The notes under the pieces were generated by a model, which was not told the DNA's origin, searched no databases, and saw nothing but the letters and a program-made list of their open reading frames with translations. Shown here one piece after another: positions 20,749-33,151 of a stretch of 64,000 bases of DNA. The position numbers were made by a program, and so were the translations under genes. Source of the DNA: Nectonema munidae (lineage: Eukaryota; Nematomorpha; Nectonematoida; Nectonematidae); the NCBI GenBank assembly GCA_030549495.1, contig JAUIRK010000936.1, forward strand, positions 1,201,001 through 1,265,000, written 5' to 3'. Numbering within the stretch: the first letter of the stretch is position 1; the number at the start of each line of letters is the position of its first letter.

Positions 20749-23651
20749 CTAAAGAAGTAAATAAGGAGAAATGCTTAGACAAGCAAGAGATGCTTTCTCC
20801 AAACTAGGTGGGTGATAAAGGGAATGTTAGCGATTACGATGTACATTCTATCCTTCATATCCTGTGTTAAAATAAAATGTTATGTGAAGTAATAATATAA
20901 TTTTTGAATGATAAAATTGATTTTATGCTAAAATTTTTTTATAAAAATGGCAATAAAATTAAAAAAAAAGTTTGCTTGAAATAAATCGTAAAAATGTACT
21001 AAATTCAATTGTGCAATCAAAGCGAAACGCTGGACACCGCATATAAGCTGTATTTGCCGAAGAGTATCAGATGGTCAAGTTTTGATATTCCAAACTATTC
21101 ATAACAATTTAGGAGCTTGATTAATTGATAGTGTTCATATGGTTGTCGAATGTTTTAAAAAAAAAATTGCCAAATGCATAGCGATGAATATTGAGTCAGT
21201 CAGGTTCATCATTCAATACATAAATATTCTTTCTAATTTCCCCATTGCATGCAGGGTGCTCAGACACTAATTGTACAGCGAAAATGAATGTTGCTTTTAT
21301 TTTTCTGTTTCTTTGTAATATTAAAGTTAAAAAAGTTTATGTTAAAAAAGTTTGGATAGTAAAAGATAATTCAATAATAATAACCAGGACGAATAAAAGT
21401 CAATAGAGCGAATTTTTGTTTACACTCCAAAAGTCCTAAAAATAAGTTTAAATCCATTTGGCATATCTTTCACAGCTTCTTTGTAATCTTTTTAGGCCAA
21501 TTAAAATCAATTTTTTTTACCAGTTTAATGAACTCAATTTTAATTCTAAGAAAATTTTTTAACTAATCTTTGATTGAGATTTATTACACAGTTTGAACAG
21601 AACAATACACATGAATATGTTAAAGAAGAAAATACATATTTGCTCTAACGAGAGCCTTTTTAAATCTTTTGTTATTGGCAGAGGAACAGGCATGTGCCTG
21701 AATTTTAAAGCTAAAGTTCCTGATATTTTTGGCCACTATTTTGATCATGAAATTTTGGCGATATACTTATTTTCACGAAAAGTTGATATTTCGCAAAAAT
21801 ATAACTCTCGAATCAGAAATTCCTGCAGAGAAAAATAAGTATAACATATGAAGATAATTTTAAAAATCGCGAAAAAACACTATGCGAACTTTTTTTAATT
21901 CGCAAATTGCCAATATTTAACTTCTGTGGAAATTTCTTGATTTACAGTAAATGCTATCTATTTCAGTGTGTGAATACAGTCGTCTTACAGTGATGGGCAT
22001 TCAAATAATTTCGTTCTAATATTGGTAAAAACTTTCTACTTTTAGTGAAACTTTATTTCAGGTTCTACATGCGAGATGTTGATGGGACACGGTAGCGGCA
22101 CATTCCCTGCAAATTGTCAAAGAAGATTTGCACAAAAAAGAAGACAAAAAATAATGTTAAAAAATAAGTAAACACAAAGCAAATATAAAATTGGTCTTAT
22201 ATTCATCAAATGCTTACAATTAATTTTTCCCCATTTTACTCGATTCTGAATATTTAAAATTTTTTACATTTAAACACTTTTTAAAAGGCCTTTTACTTAA
22301 TTTATTTTTATCTAGCTTTTGTAACACAAAAAACCGATCCGATGGTAAGTAAGATAGTACCAGTGGCTGATTTAGAGACAATTGACCACTGTTGCGTTCC
22401 TTCAACAGTGTATAATTTCTCGGTGTTGCAAAAAGTGTCTTATTTTATTACACAAAATTAAAAAGGTATCAATAAATAATACGTTAAAAGAAGAAAAAAA
22501 TTAAAAAAAACCAATTTTATTATTTCTTGGTTCTCGTACATGTTGCGTATATGCCACGCGGTTCATTAAAATTTTAATAATTTCGCTGGTTATGTTTTAA
22601 CACTATCATTGATGGATGCATATAAAATTGGCTGAAATATATACCTTCAAACTTCGTCATTTATGATGATATTTTGTATTATATTTTCTTCTATGATATC
22701 AATTCAGATTTGTTGTGTAGAAAATATTTACTGAGAAAAAAAGGAAAGAAGTCACATTATAAATTTTTTTAAAGATGGGTATGAGAGAAGTAAGGGACTA
22801 CCTACCTGAAAGCACATTGAAATGAGAACGCGTGATCAAAAGAAAAATGAAATAGTAACTTATGTAATAAAATTCAGGATTTACCTATCAATCATAAATA
22901 CATAAAGAAGTTAAATTCTCATGTAAAATCGTATATATTTAAAAAAAATTGTTGTTCTAATAAATTTGAAAAATTATATAACATCAAATTCGATTTCATC
23001 AAAGGTAAAACTTATGGACAATTTATTTTCAAAGTAAAGTAAAGGCAACTGAGATTCTCTATACGGAGTCGTCGTTCTTCGATCACAAGAATCAACTCGT
23101 TTTTAGGCAGGCAAAGTGTATTCAACTATTAAACTCGAATATCCTGCAGTTAGAGATATTATAAAAAAAATTCAATTGTCCTCCCCCCCCCTTTAATATT
23201 GAAACAAAACTCGTTATTTAAAGTTTTTATTTCTAATTTGTATTTAAATAATTTTCGTAAAATTTTTCAATAACTGGGCGAATGCTGCACTCAGATTACA
23301 CCCCAGAACGATTGAAAAAATTCTATACCTAGAAAGGCTATACTAGTCAATTAGCCCGAGCATTCATTTATCATTAAATCTTTGATACTGAATTTAAATT
23401 TATATATAATTTTTTTTCTTTTCGATTTAATAAATTTATTTTTGAAATTTCAAAATAAAATTTTAATTTTTGAATTTTATAAATTACAAATATCGAAACA
23501 AATAGATATACTTTTTATCTACCATATAAAGTTTATTTTTAAAATATATTTTTTGTCAATGTGTTAAATCCAAAGAACAAAATTTTTAGTCAGATACAAT
23601 TCCTTTTTGTTTCATTGAATATTTTTTTTAATTTCCAATAATATTCCACTT
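20749..23651. other. Gene-free AT-rich stretch
   Basis: Nothing bounded is recognised. It contains an oligo-C run near 23182-23191 and simple AT-rich DNA. An upstream exon for the candidate at 20628-20748 was looked for and not found. Confidence 0.45.
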
Positions 23652-25099
23652 ATGGCTTGGAGAATGCTTGACAAAAACTTAGATGAAAAAATAAGTTCTA
23701 TTAAAAATGATGACTCTGCTTCTTATGCAAGTAATTTTTCAGAATTATATGAAGATACAAATTTCCAAAATAATATAACTATGGAATGTTGTAGTTGTAA
23801 ATCATCTGATGAAAGTAAAATTAGTAGTGAAAGTGATAAAGAAATTTTAGATGGTGACTTTCAGAGCAAAAATGGTGTACTTTGGAGCTTATCTTCAGAC
23901 GAAGGTAAAATTGTTTAGTATCATATATGATAGACTGGTCACGAAAGGGTTAAAAAGGTTTAGTAATTCGATTTACATATTTCTGCAGTTGATAGGATGT
24001 AAAACAATGGAGTTTATTGTATGACCAACAAAAAGACTACTAAAGAAAATAGTGACTTTAAAATAAATCTTGATGACTTGCAAGCCTTTTTTGGTTTGTG
24101 TATTATACCAGGAGTTGTGAAAGGAAGATCAGAGCCCTTTTTGGCAAACACTTGTGGAAGAAAAATATTCAATAATACAATGCCACGTGATAAATTCAAT
24201 TTTTTTTTGAGATATATCAGATTTGACGAAGAAGAATCAAGAAGAAAGGAGATGGATAAATTTGCTCCAATTCGCGAGGTTTGGGATATTGTAATTTCAA
24301 ACTGCAAAAAGTGTTTTCTACCTTACTCAACTGTTATGATCGATGAGCCGCCTTTTGAGCAGTTTCACTCAATATAGGCCAAATAAATCTGGTAAATTTG
24401 TCATAAAATTTTGGATGCTGTGAGACACTGAAACGTCATACGTTTAGAATTCATTCCTTATATTGGCAAAGAAGAGCACTAAACATCTCTTGGTCAAAGT
24501 GTTGTTCTGAAATTGATGAAAGATTTTTTTGGAATTTAACAAGTTTGGATTTAGCTAGAACACTTTTGAAAGAGAAAAGGACACTAGTTGGAAGCTTGAG
24601 AGCAAATCGTAAAGAAATTCCAAAGTATTTGAAATTTGAAAAGAAAACAGCACTTTTTAGCTGAAAATAGGCCTTCACAAAAGACGATGGAATTTTATTG
24701 GTTTATTGAGTTTTATAACTCTACAAAAGGAGGTGTGGATACGTGTGATGAAATGTTGAAAGAATATTCGACCAAACCAGGATTAAGACGATGGCCTTTA
24801 GCTGTTTTCTTCAATTTACTTGATATAGAGTATGTTTGAATTCCTATATTATTTCTAAAAATACAGTTTCTGAATTTACCAGCAGAAGAAAATTATTAAC
24901 TTTGCGTGAAGCACTTTGTTCTCAAACTAATAAGGTGAGGAATGAAGATTGCAATTTTTCAAGAAATTCTGCAAAAAGGAAAAGTTCAGCACATAATAAC
25001 AATAAACGTCTTCTTTGTAAAAAATGTCATAAGAATAAAGATATTGATGTGTGTGGCTCTTGTTCTAGCCAAGTTTGTTTTAAATGCTCAAAACAATAA
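23652..25099 (+). pseudogene. piggyBac transposase relic 1
   Basis: Broken pieces of one piggyBac-type transposase in order on the plus strand: an acidic N-terminal segment (23652-23918), the start of the catalytic region (24021-24377, including DLQAFFGLCIIPGVVKGRS and a PYSTVMIDEPPFEQFHSI-like block), a middle piece (about 24470-24660), a later block with FYNSTKGGVDTCDEML and TKPGLRRWPLAVFFNLLDI (24686-24839), and the C-terminal cysteine-rich domain (about 24840-25099, CKKCHKNKDIDVCGSC...CFKCSKQ). Frame changes, stops and missing central sequence make it inactive. At 23936-23953 the DNA reads CTGGTCACGAAAGGGTTAA, like the right end of the piggyBac MITEs in this window. The true outer ends are not identified. 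Confidence 0.88.
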
Positions 25100-25570
25100 A
25101 ACCTATATTTGATTTTTAAAATTTTGAAATAAATGTTTTACCTTGCGTATTTTTAGTTTTAGTAGATTATGGGAAAATTGACCTATTCAGCCGTTCTAAG
25201 TATAACCTCAAATCATTTGATGCTAATTTTTTATTTTACTATAATTACTTCATTTAGGATAAAAAAAACTTAAAGCATGTCCCATTTATAAAAGGATACC
25301 AAGTAAATGTTGTGTTAAGCCGGTTTCAACATATTATTGGTTCTTATTTTTTAGCGCTGAGAAAGTCAGTATTAGAAATCTGATAGCGGGGCCCAGACTC
25401 TACAAAGTAAGATTTATCAGTTTTTATATTTCATATAAAAAAGCATATACAAACCAAAAATTAGACATTTAATGATTGGTATAAAAAAATTTAAAGGCAA
25501 TATGGAAACTTTTATTGTTTTTCTTTTAACAAACATTAAGAGAGTTAAATTAGGCGTTTACATGCACTCT

Positions 25571-25759
25571 TTTAGAAAAAGACTCTTCTTGCTTTTTTAT
25601 TAGCAAAATTTTTCAAAATATTTTCAAAGTCAATAGCTTTAGCAATCTCGCTTCCTATAGAAAGCATTGTCAATCTCTTAAGTCTTTCTTGTGAAACCGT
25701 AGACCACTAGTTTCAGCTTTGAAAAGCTTTCTCCCCTGATGCAACAGTTATTGGCATCG
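25571..25759 (-). pseudogene. hAT transposase C-terminal relic
   Basis: The minus strand reads WSTVSQERLKRLTMLSIGSE, then IAKAIDFENILKNFANKKAR and a stop. This is the hAT dimerisation tail in the SQERL/LSIE style, different from the STMGQ family at 5.6 and 7.9 kb. It is preceded by PITVASGEKAFQS, a worn version of the ASxERxFS block. GCGGGGCCCAGACTCT near 25387 may be part of the element's terminus. No duplication is visible. Confidence 0.6.
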
Positions 25760-25904
25760 TTTAATAAATCCTCAAGGAAATGCTGTAAATCTATTGTTTT
25801 CTATCAGGTGTTCAAACAGAGCATAATGGGTTGAAGGAAAGTTTTCAGAGCTTCAAGTTCTTCAGCCAACTCATCAGACCATATAAAAAATACACACTCC
25901 AATG

Positions 25905-25950
25905 ATCCTATGTTTCGAGCGCAGCGAGAAACGACCACGGGACCGGCTAG
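25905..25950 (+). mobile_element. Helitron-like 3' terminus
   Basis: GTTTCGAGCGCAGCGAGAAAC can form a short hairpin. It is followed by CACGGGACCGGCTAG and then T. A 3' hairpin a few bases before CTRR, abutting T, is the Helitron 3' end rule, and CTAG|T fits at 25947-25951. The DNA is sharply GC-rich against its background. No 5' TC terminus or Rep/helicase coding sequence is seen, so this would be a fragment or non-autonomous copy. Confidence 0.4.
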
Positions 25951-27026
25951 TAATTAATAATTTAAACCATATTTTGAATTTTTTTATAAAAAGTTTACAA
26001 AAAAAATAGGGTTAAAAATAGTTAGCTCTTAGAGGAGAAAAAAATGAAGAAAAGTTTGCTATATGCTTTATCTTTTTTAAAGAAAACTTCAAAAAATGAT
26101 GAAATTAGTCGAAAAATGCAGGATAAAAGAAAATTTTGAAACGTTTTGAAAGTTTGCTTTTTTATTTTATAAGACTGCCATGTTTTTGATGAAAGATGAG
26201 GGATCTTTGCGATGAAATTCTAAAGACTGTCGAAAAAACAACTTAGATTTAGGTTATTTTAAACGATACATTCTACTTTATAAATTTATCGGATTACTTT
26301 GCTCTGAAATTTGTTTAAATCTCGTTAGATTTATTTAAATCCGGTCAAATACTTTTTTCATCAACGCAGTATCACAAAGAAGCAGCTAAGAATTATAAAT
26401 GTAGAGTGTATTGAAAATAAATACACAATGAATATAAATACTAATAAAGTAATTTTAATAATGATCAATATTGCATGGGCTTATGAAAACGGGTTTTTTT
26501 CAAAATTAAGTTATTTACGCAATACCTTTGAACATTTTGAGTTGTAACGACAATATATCAATAGGAAAAATATTACATGGTACATACATCTTTTATTTAT
26601 TTAGTAGAGCAAATCTAAAAGTTATGTTAATATATTACCCAGAAAAGATATTTCGGAATAAAGGTGAAAAAATAAGAAAATTAATATAAATTTGCCATTC
26701 AAAATTTTGAGATCTCGAAAAAAGGATGCAAACTACACTTGATAGAAATTTTGATTTAGAAATAACATTTTTACAAATTTTTTATTAAATAATAGTTTAA
26801 ATTCTCTATTTCTCAAATTCTGTTTTTCAAAAATATTTTGTTGAAACATAACTGGCCGAATTAAAGAGGTTTGACATGCATTATGGGTTCAATCTTATCT
26901 TTTTATCTTTACGGTCAATAAAACAGCTGAAGTAACGTCATCCTTGAAAAAACGATGTTTCATAAGTTGAAAAGCACTCCAACATTCATGCATGCTGTAA
27001 TAAATGAATGGGCAAGTAAAAGTTTC
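25951..27026. other. Gene-free spacer, 3' side of LARP6-like A
   Basis: AT-rich DNA without recognisable genes. Near 26780 the minus strand has an AATAAA that could end the LARP6-like A transcript, giving a 3' UTR of about 245 nt. Confidence 0.4.
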
Positions 27027-27612
27027 TTACTCGTCGGAAGGAGTTGACTTTTTGTAGACTTGAGGAAAGACGAAAACATTTTTCTGGAATGGAGAAGTGA
27101 TTTTGTTTTGAACGTCAACACCGAAGAAGTTGCGAGGAGAGATTAGCGGAGAAAAGACAGGACTGTGGTAGGTGAGTAGTTTTGATTGGGTGAAAGAATT
27201 CACACGCTTTTGGTTTCTGAGACCGTTAGCAACCGGCTCAAACTTAGAAGGAGTTGTATGCGCTCTTCTCCTGAAGTCTTTTCCACCAGATTCAGCAATG
27301 TTATCGCAATTGTTGAAAACGCTTTTGTGCAAGATTTTAGGTAGAAGTAAACTCTTGAAATGAGAAATAGAGGAAAGATCGTTCAGCTTTTCGTCAAATA
27401 CGTTGTCAGAGCTTTCACAAGCGATGATCATGATGGTTGGAATCGGCATGAAGTATATTTGATAGAAAAAGTTGAACAACTCATTTGGCAAATTCTCCCT
27501 AGCTTTGAAGAGCTTTAAAGTAATTCCGCCAAAATGAAAGACTTTGTTGATGCATGCTTTAAGATTGTCAATATCTCTCTCACTTTCACCAAAATCATAA
27601 ACTATGAAAATA
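27027..27612 (-). CDS. LARP6-like A exon 3 (RRM-like region and tail)
   Basis: The acceptor TTCTTTTCTTAG precedes 27612. One base, T, completes the AAT codon split across the 61-bp intron, giving ETNIFIVYDFGES. The exon runs to a stop at 27027 and carries the RRM-like region and the Ser-rich C terminus. Confidence 0.88.
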
Positions 27613-30549
27613 CTAAGAAAAGAATGAGTGAAAATGACCTGCAAAACTCTGCAAGCACATTCAATTCGCTTACTTTGTCTCGAACTTGGGCAGTTGCGAC
27701 CACTTCGTGTACACCTTTTTCTTGATCTTGGTGTTGTCGCTGCTTAAGATGAGGTTGCGGCTCTTGTTCTTGATGGAGTAGACGATGTCGCGCGAGTCTT
27801 CGCTCAGCTTCTTCACCTTTCTTAGAGCATTTATCAATTTCAGGTTGACGTAGCCATCTTTGTTGCGTAAGATGTGCTTCAGCATGAAAGTGTTCTGTAA
27901 ATTCCAATTATAAACTTACATTTAACCAGCTTACGTTCGCTTTTCTATCCTGGGCAGTGATGGTATAGAAGATTACGCTTCGAAAAGAAATTTCGTATTA
28001 TAAAACTTCACTTTTTTAGTACCGAAAAATCAGAATAAAAAATACGATATTTAAAAAACGTATCAAGAAATTCATAATTTTAAAATGCAGAAACAGTTTG
28101 AATAATTTCTTTTCTCTTCTAAAGTAATTAAATTAATTTGCTAATCAACTTTTGCATAATTAGATTTTATATCACATATATATAATCTTTATGGATTCTT
28201 TTATATTACATGTATTTGTGGTGAACAAATAAATCACAAACCCTTATTGACTAGAGTCGTATTAAACGTCACTATTTTTTGTAGTTTAGTTTTATTTTCA
28301 TACGCAATTTCGAATCGTATTTTTTACAAAAAGCTATCGTATCGTACAGTAATTTCGAAAATTAACGTAACATATGGCCTTACTGATGCTGACGCGCTTA
28401 GAGTGAGTGCCATGGGCGTAAATTACACATGTGAATATTATTTATAAATTTTAGACTTATATTAAATTTAACATAGCAAGCCGAATCAAAAAGAAATTTT
28501 ACCAGAACGTGATTTTATAAAAAAAATTTTGTAAAATGATTTTTTTCTGAATATTCAGAATATTCGAAAGCGTTAAAAATGAACATATGCAGAGAATCAT
28601 CCGTATCATACAATGAATACTAACGCATATCATCTTAAAATAACATGAAGTAAAGTTTTCTTTTAGAAAAATTTGCTTGAACACACTGAAAATGAACGGA
28701 GCATATTTCATTTAAAATATGAAAGAATGTTTTTGATGGCCAAAAATGTGCTAACAAATGATATCAGCAAGGTTGATTTACTAAAAAAAAAAGTATACAT
28801 TTAATTTATTAACGTGAAAGGATTAATTTTTGGAGAAAATTTTTAATTGAGTTCAAAAAGGAAATAAGTATAGCCAATCTAGTATAAAAATAGAATTTAA
28901 AATAATATTCTAGCAAACAATTTTAAGTTGTCACAACCGCAGATATGATTGACACTTTCAGACATTTTCACACTCTATTGATTTGGTATAAGTGAATTCA
29001 TTTTATTTAAAATTTGAATGAATGTTTTTGTATGAAATTTCATCATCAATCAACATTTTGATTGACATTTGCTACAAAATTGCCGTGTTTGTTTCAAAAC
29101 TATGTATATATAAGGGTCATGTGTTTCAATATATATATGATCAAGAGTGTAGGTAAGTTAAAAATTAAGTTATAGCTTACAGATGTTACAGTACCGACAT
29201 ATGTTTAAAAAAATGCAGATTTGATTTTTGATTGGCAGTTTTTACCATGAGATCGTCATTCAACTACCATGAGAATGCTACCAAAAGATGTAACTAGCGA
29301 TAGTTGGGAAGTGTGAAGGGATATAATTCAGCGAATTTCATACTATATATCTTTGAAATGAGAGGTGGCTAAAATGCCTTAACTTATGCGCTATTAACTT
29401 GATTGAAACATTTTAAGCGGTGCTTGCTTCCAAATATGTTTCAGATGACGACAGATGTCGCAAATGAATCAGAAAACGAAAAATTTTATACACCAAAATG
29501 TTGGAAAACGAGTAAAAAAAACTCGATGTTTGCTAGATTTCAGATAGCTCAAGAAATGTAGGTGTGCTTTTGGGAATGTTTTTATTTAAACAAAAAAGCT
29601 TTTTACGATCATTTTAATTTATTTGTATTTTAAAAATCATTGAAATGCTGCTTTTTTATTGAATTTGAACTATGAAATGATTGGCATATATCACTCATCA
29701 TATCACAATAATAATGAGTTTTAGTGAAAGATTTACGCCTAGTCAAATCTATTTCAAATTTAAATTTAATATAAAAATAATACAAATTAATGCATTAAGA
29801 AAGGAAAAAAATAACTAAAGTTGTCTTGAATATTGGATTGAAAAAAATCGACTAAAAAGAGAAAGATATTATGTTTTTCGATAACAGTTTTGATAAACTA
29901 CGGTCTCTTTTGTGTAAAAAATTTCTATTCAAAATGATACATTATTTCTTCTTTTCATCGAATCTAACTAAGTCCTAACTAAGTTTGAGTACCGTAAAAA
30001 CAATAAGTGTATTCTGAGTTAGAATGACTTTCCTCAAAAAAGAAAAACGTTACCCAAGTTCTTTAAATGTTTCACTGTTTTGGAAAATAAAGTAATAAAT
30101 GTAAACTTTGAGAAAAGACAAATGAAGTATTTGAAAAAAGTAAGCTGCACCTTAAAGATGTACTCGGTAGAAAAGAAGTACTCAATTCTCTGAACGAGCA
30201 ATCTTTGAAGTTCTTCTCCAGGCAGAATGTAGTTTTGGTCTAAAGACGACTTTTTACTTTCAGCACTGTCAGCGCTCGTGGCATAGTTCCTCTCACTCTT
30301 CAAAGGCGTTTGACAAAAAGGCATATTTTGGAATTGGACAGCCAGATTTTGGCACAGGCAGTCCGAAGGATACGCCATATTTGGTGGATGAAGAGGAGAA
30401 CAGGACACGCCATCGGCTTGCGGCATCACATAGCCACACTTGTAAAGGTTGTGTGAGATGTGGTCGTGCGGGGAGTTGGGAGGAGAGTGGTTTGAAAGAG
30501 GAAAGTAGTAAGTGCCGTTGATGTAGATTCCTGAGTTTTGAAAGTCCAT
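27027..30549 (-). CDS. LARP6-like RNA-binding protein A (La-related)
   Basis: Three exons (30549-30151, 27894-27674, 27612-27027) encode 401 residues. LARP6/acheron proteins bind structured 5' UTRs through a La module made of a La motif and an RRM-like domain. The La motif (about 110-205) reads PGEELQRLLVQRIEYFFSTE, then FMLKHILRNKDGYVNLKLIN, closest to LARP6 (LLKHVQKNKMGFVSIKLL). An RRM-like segment follows (about 208-275, FIVYDFGESERDIDNLKACI then ENLPNELFNFF), with LARP6 spacing. The N-terminal 109 residues are Pro/Ser/Tyr-rich and low complexity, and the C-terminal tail is Ser-rich. Introns are 2256 bp (phase 0) and 61 bp (phase 2). Canonical RNA-pocket residues are altered: SDxNL is STEYI and KDxFL is KNTFM. 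A paralogue lies upstream at 40.8-50.4 kb. Confidence 0.9.
27674..27894 (-). CDS. LARP6-like A exon 2 (La motif core)
   Basis: This 221-nt exon starts AACACTTTC after the acceptor AATTTACAG and ends with two bases of a split codon before the donor GTAAGC. It encodes NTFMLKHILRNKDGYVNLKL and the rest of the La motif core through LPKFET. The length is identical in paralogue B. Confidence 0.93.
27955..28465 (+). repeat. Dispersed MITE-like repeat, copy 1 (in LARP6-like A intron 1)
   Basis: Shares long stretches with 42000-42860 on the opposite strand, for example AAAATGCAGAAACAGTTTGA followed by ATAATT. Both edges carry related blocks with TTTCG and TAACGTAAC-type motifs, suggesting degenerate terminal inverted repeats. 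It is non-coding. The superfamily is not assigned. Confidence 0.6.
28830..29400 (+). repeat. Dispersed repeat related to 57000-58520 (in LARP6-like A intron 1)
   Basis: Several blocks recur in the same order near 57.3-58.4 kb: ATATGATTGAC, TTTAAAATTTGAATGAATGT, CATCATCAATCAA, TTCAAGAGTGTA, GTCATTCAACTA and AAAAGATG. It is non-coding and AT-rich with TTTGATTGACA motifs. The element class is unknown to me. Confidence 0.6.
30151..30549 (-). CDS. LARP6-like A exon 1 (N terminus, La motif start)
   Basis: 133 codons from the ATG at 30549 to the donor AAG|GTGCAG at 30151/30150. It encodes a Pro/Ser/Tyr-rich leader and the first helix of the La motif (QRIEYFFSTEYIFK). The ATG is chosen because it opens the frame, and the DNA upstream shows no in-frame continuation of similar composition. 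Confidence 0.85.
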
Positions 30550-31186
30550 TGCTATAAGCTAGTATAACTAAAAAAAGCTACTGCAGCTCAAAACGAGGAT
30601 GCTACGACGGACTCTTGTTGACGACAAAGCGCGCGTGCAAGAGGAGGGGAATGAAAGCGGCAAACGCGACTGAGGTGTGGAGAGAGGCTGCTGTTGTTTG
30701 CCTAAAAGATGATGATGTGATTGCCTTGAATATGATAACTATGTGCGCGATAAGAACGATGACTGGATCAAAATAATGATGAAGAAAATAATTCAAAATT
30801 GGGATATGAATCTGCTCATTGTGTCGATGATAGTTGAAGAATAAATTTGGTACGACCTTGAAATTAAATTTTATCATGCAAGAGTCAATACATAGCAGCA
30901 AAATAAAATCGTTAAAGCACCAGCGTAAACGCTGTGCAGGGGCAGGGTATGTTAGATATCTTGATTCGCATGGAGAATGATTCTCTTTTCGGGATATTTC
31001 GTTTGCATAAATCGTTTCTTCAAATTATGTTCGTTATTACCCGGAGGTTAAATTATTTTCTTCACTATTTGCAAAAGGAAGCGCGTTTATGACGTTTTAG
31101 CATTTGTTATTGTTGAGAAAAAGAGGCATTAAATAGGACATGAACCCCGTTTGGCACTCCTTAAATTAAATCACATATAACGAAGT
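30550..31186. other. 5' flank of LARP6-like A, GC-richer near the gene
   Basis: About 30590-30720 is clearly less AT-rich than its surroundings, with CG-containing words, as is the corresponding flank of paralogue B. It is probably the promoter or 5' UTR of the minus-strand gene. No TATA box or clear 5' exon is identifiable. Confidence 0.35.
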
Positions 31187-32760
31187 CAGCCACGGTCTTT
31201 CCTTGCTATATCGTGGTTAAATTTTGGCGGTTAAATTTTGACGGTTCAACTTTCGACGTCTCGCTGTACCGGTTGTTTTTTTTATATAAGTTTGTATTTT
31301 TCAATTTCGAATTTTTAAGAAGATGTTTAGCATGAGAGTTTTGTTTTTTTTCAATTATTTAACTGATTAAACAATAATTTATTAGGGTATGAAAAAATTT
31401 CTTACTTTAAAAGTGTTTTCAGAAGTTTCATATAAGTTTTACTTTAAAAGCCCTACAATGTCACCAAAACATGCTATATCTTCTAAGGATTCTGATAGCA
31501 AGCATAAGCGGCAGAGAAAGTAGCTTACAATCACAGAAAAGTTAAAATTTATTGAGATGCTTAAGAAGGGATATGTTTGGCGGCTATTGGGCGCCATTAT
31601 GGCACCAACGAATCTTCAGTTCGTTATATTAAGAAAGACGAGGGAAGACATTACATTCAACTTTTAATGAAACAGCGAAGAGGCTAGTAACTTGCCGCAC
31701 CATTGTGAGAATGGAATCGGCTTTGGCTGTTTGGATTGCTGATTGTATGAAAAAATATCAGCTCAGACTCCAAGGAGAAGAAAACCCTCATTCGCTGCCA
31801 GTGAGTGCTCGTTTGATAAATTCCAAAAAGCTTTTGTAGCGAAAGATGTTTCGCTGCATAATAAAGCTGGCTCTGCAGATACAGCTTCATTAGAGGAATA
31901 TGTAAAAAATGATCTTCAACAACTCATTGACGAAGTGGTTGGTTATGTTCCAGAACAAGTTTTCAACATGGTTGAAAAGGGGTTATTCTGGAAGAGAATG
32001 GCGTCTCTCACTTTTTTGTTCAAGGAAGAAGTTAAAACACCCCGATTTAAATCGCACAGAGACTTTGTTACCCTCGTCTTTTGCGGAAACGCTGTATGGC
32101 TTATGTTAAAGCCCCTATCGTTTTGAAAAACATAAACAAGAATATACTACTAATATATTGGATGCACAACCGTGGGTCCTGGATAACTAAATCCTTTATG
32201 TCTGATTCTCTCCATCATTATTTTATCCCACAGGTCAGAAGAGGAGTATATCTTGCAAAGAAGAACCTTGCATTTTTTGGTTCTGTACAATGCTGGAGGC
32301 AACAAAACTAATCTATGCCATTTTTACTTATAAATTGTCTTTTTTTAGTTTGAAATTGTCTTTTTTCAATTCTAAATTGTCTTTTTTCAAATCTTATTTG
32401 TCTTTTTTAAGTGCAAGCGAAGAACAAGGGCCAGAAGAAGAAAATAAGTCAAAGAGGCAAATCTTACTCTTGAACGGCCTGCAAACCTCTGCTGAATGGC
32501 CAAAGACCTGCAACATATGTGGCAAGATTGGGACGATGATATTCTGTTCGATCCATTTTTACAATTTCATCGACAGGGCCATAATTCTATAAAGTGATGT
32601 TTTCTCAAAAGAATAAACAGCTCCAGCAAGTACCCATCACGATGTTCTTGTCGCGAAAAAACAACGAGTTGTAAAGCTCTCATCGGGTATAATCATCGTC
32701 ATCATTCAAGTTTCATTGCGGTATATTTTCATGTGCTGAGTAATAAAAGTATTAATAATA
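31187..32760 (+). pseudogene. Tigger/pogo-type transposon relic
   Basis: A dead Tc1/mariner-pogo element. The 5' region has CCTTGCTATATCGTGG (about 31202), in the style of Tigger non-coding ends. The transposase starts MSPKHAISSKDSDSKHKRQR at 31458, followed by the helix-turn-helix (EKLKFIEMLKKGY, then ESSVRYIKKDEG) and the CENP-B-like block (MESALAVWIADCMKKYQ). The catalytic-domain start is PEQVFNMVEKGLFWKRMASL, where the family has FNADETGLFWKRMPSRT, so the first catalytic Asp block is damaged. The C-terminal PITMFLSRK ends near 32673. Stops and frame changes are numerous. Four copies of a ~20-bp AATTGTCTTTTTT unit interrupt it at 32331-32411. Confidence 0.85.
32331..32411. repeat. 20-bp minisatellite, 4 copies
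   Basis: Four head-to-tail units of about 20 bp centred on ATTGTCTTTTTT expand part of the dead Tigger transposase. It has no counterpart in the family. Confidence 0.8.
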
Positions 32761-33151
32761 TTTTTAACTTTATTATAGCCAAAAAAAGTTTCATTTATAA
32801 CAAAGTGTTTCTCTAAGTGTCTCTGAAAGCGTAATACAATATGCGTGTGGGTTGATAATAGTGGTACACATACGTAAATATAATGTATGCTATTACATAC
32901 ATAAATAATAATTTGATTAACAAATTTAAGCCATTAACTTGAATAATAAATTTCTTTTTTTCATAAATCCATTTTAAATTTTCATATTTTTCTTTAACTT
33001 CTCTTGGTCATGTAATTTTATGAAAGACAAGCTTTTGCTACTTTTTCATATATCTTTTGCTAATTGCTACTATATCACAGAAGCTTCTTTCAACACTGTA
33101 TACATTTTTTTTAAACATGCACGGCCCTGTCTATAAGAGACTCAATATAGT
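32761..33151. other. Gene-free spacer
   Basis: AT-rich DNA with no gene, ending in AATATAGT (33144-33151), the duplicated target of the 81-bp element that follows. Confidence 0.5.
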
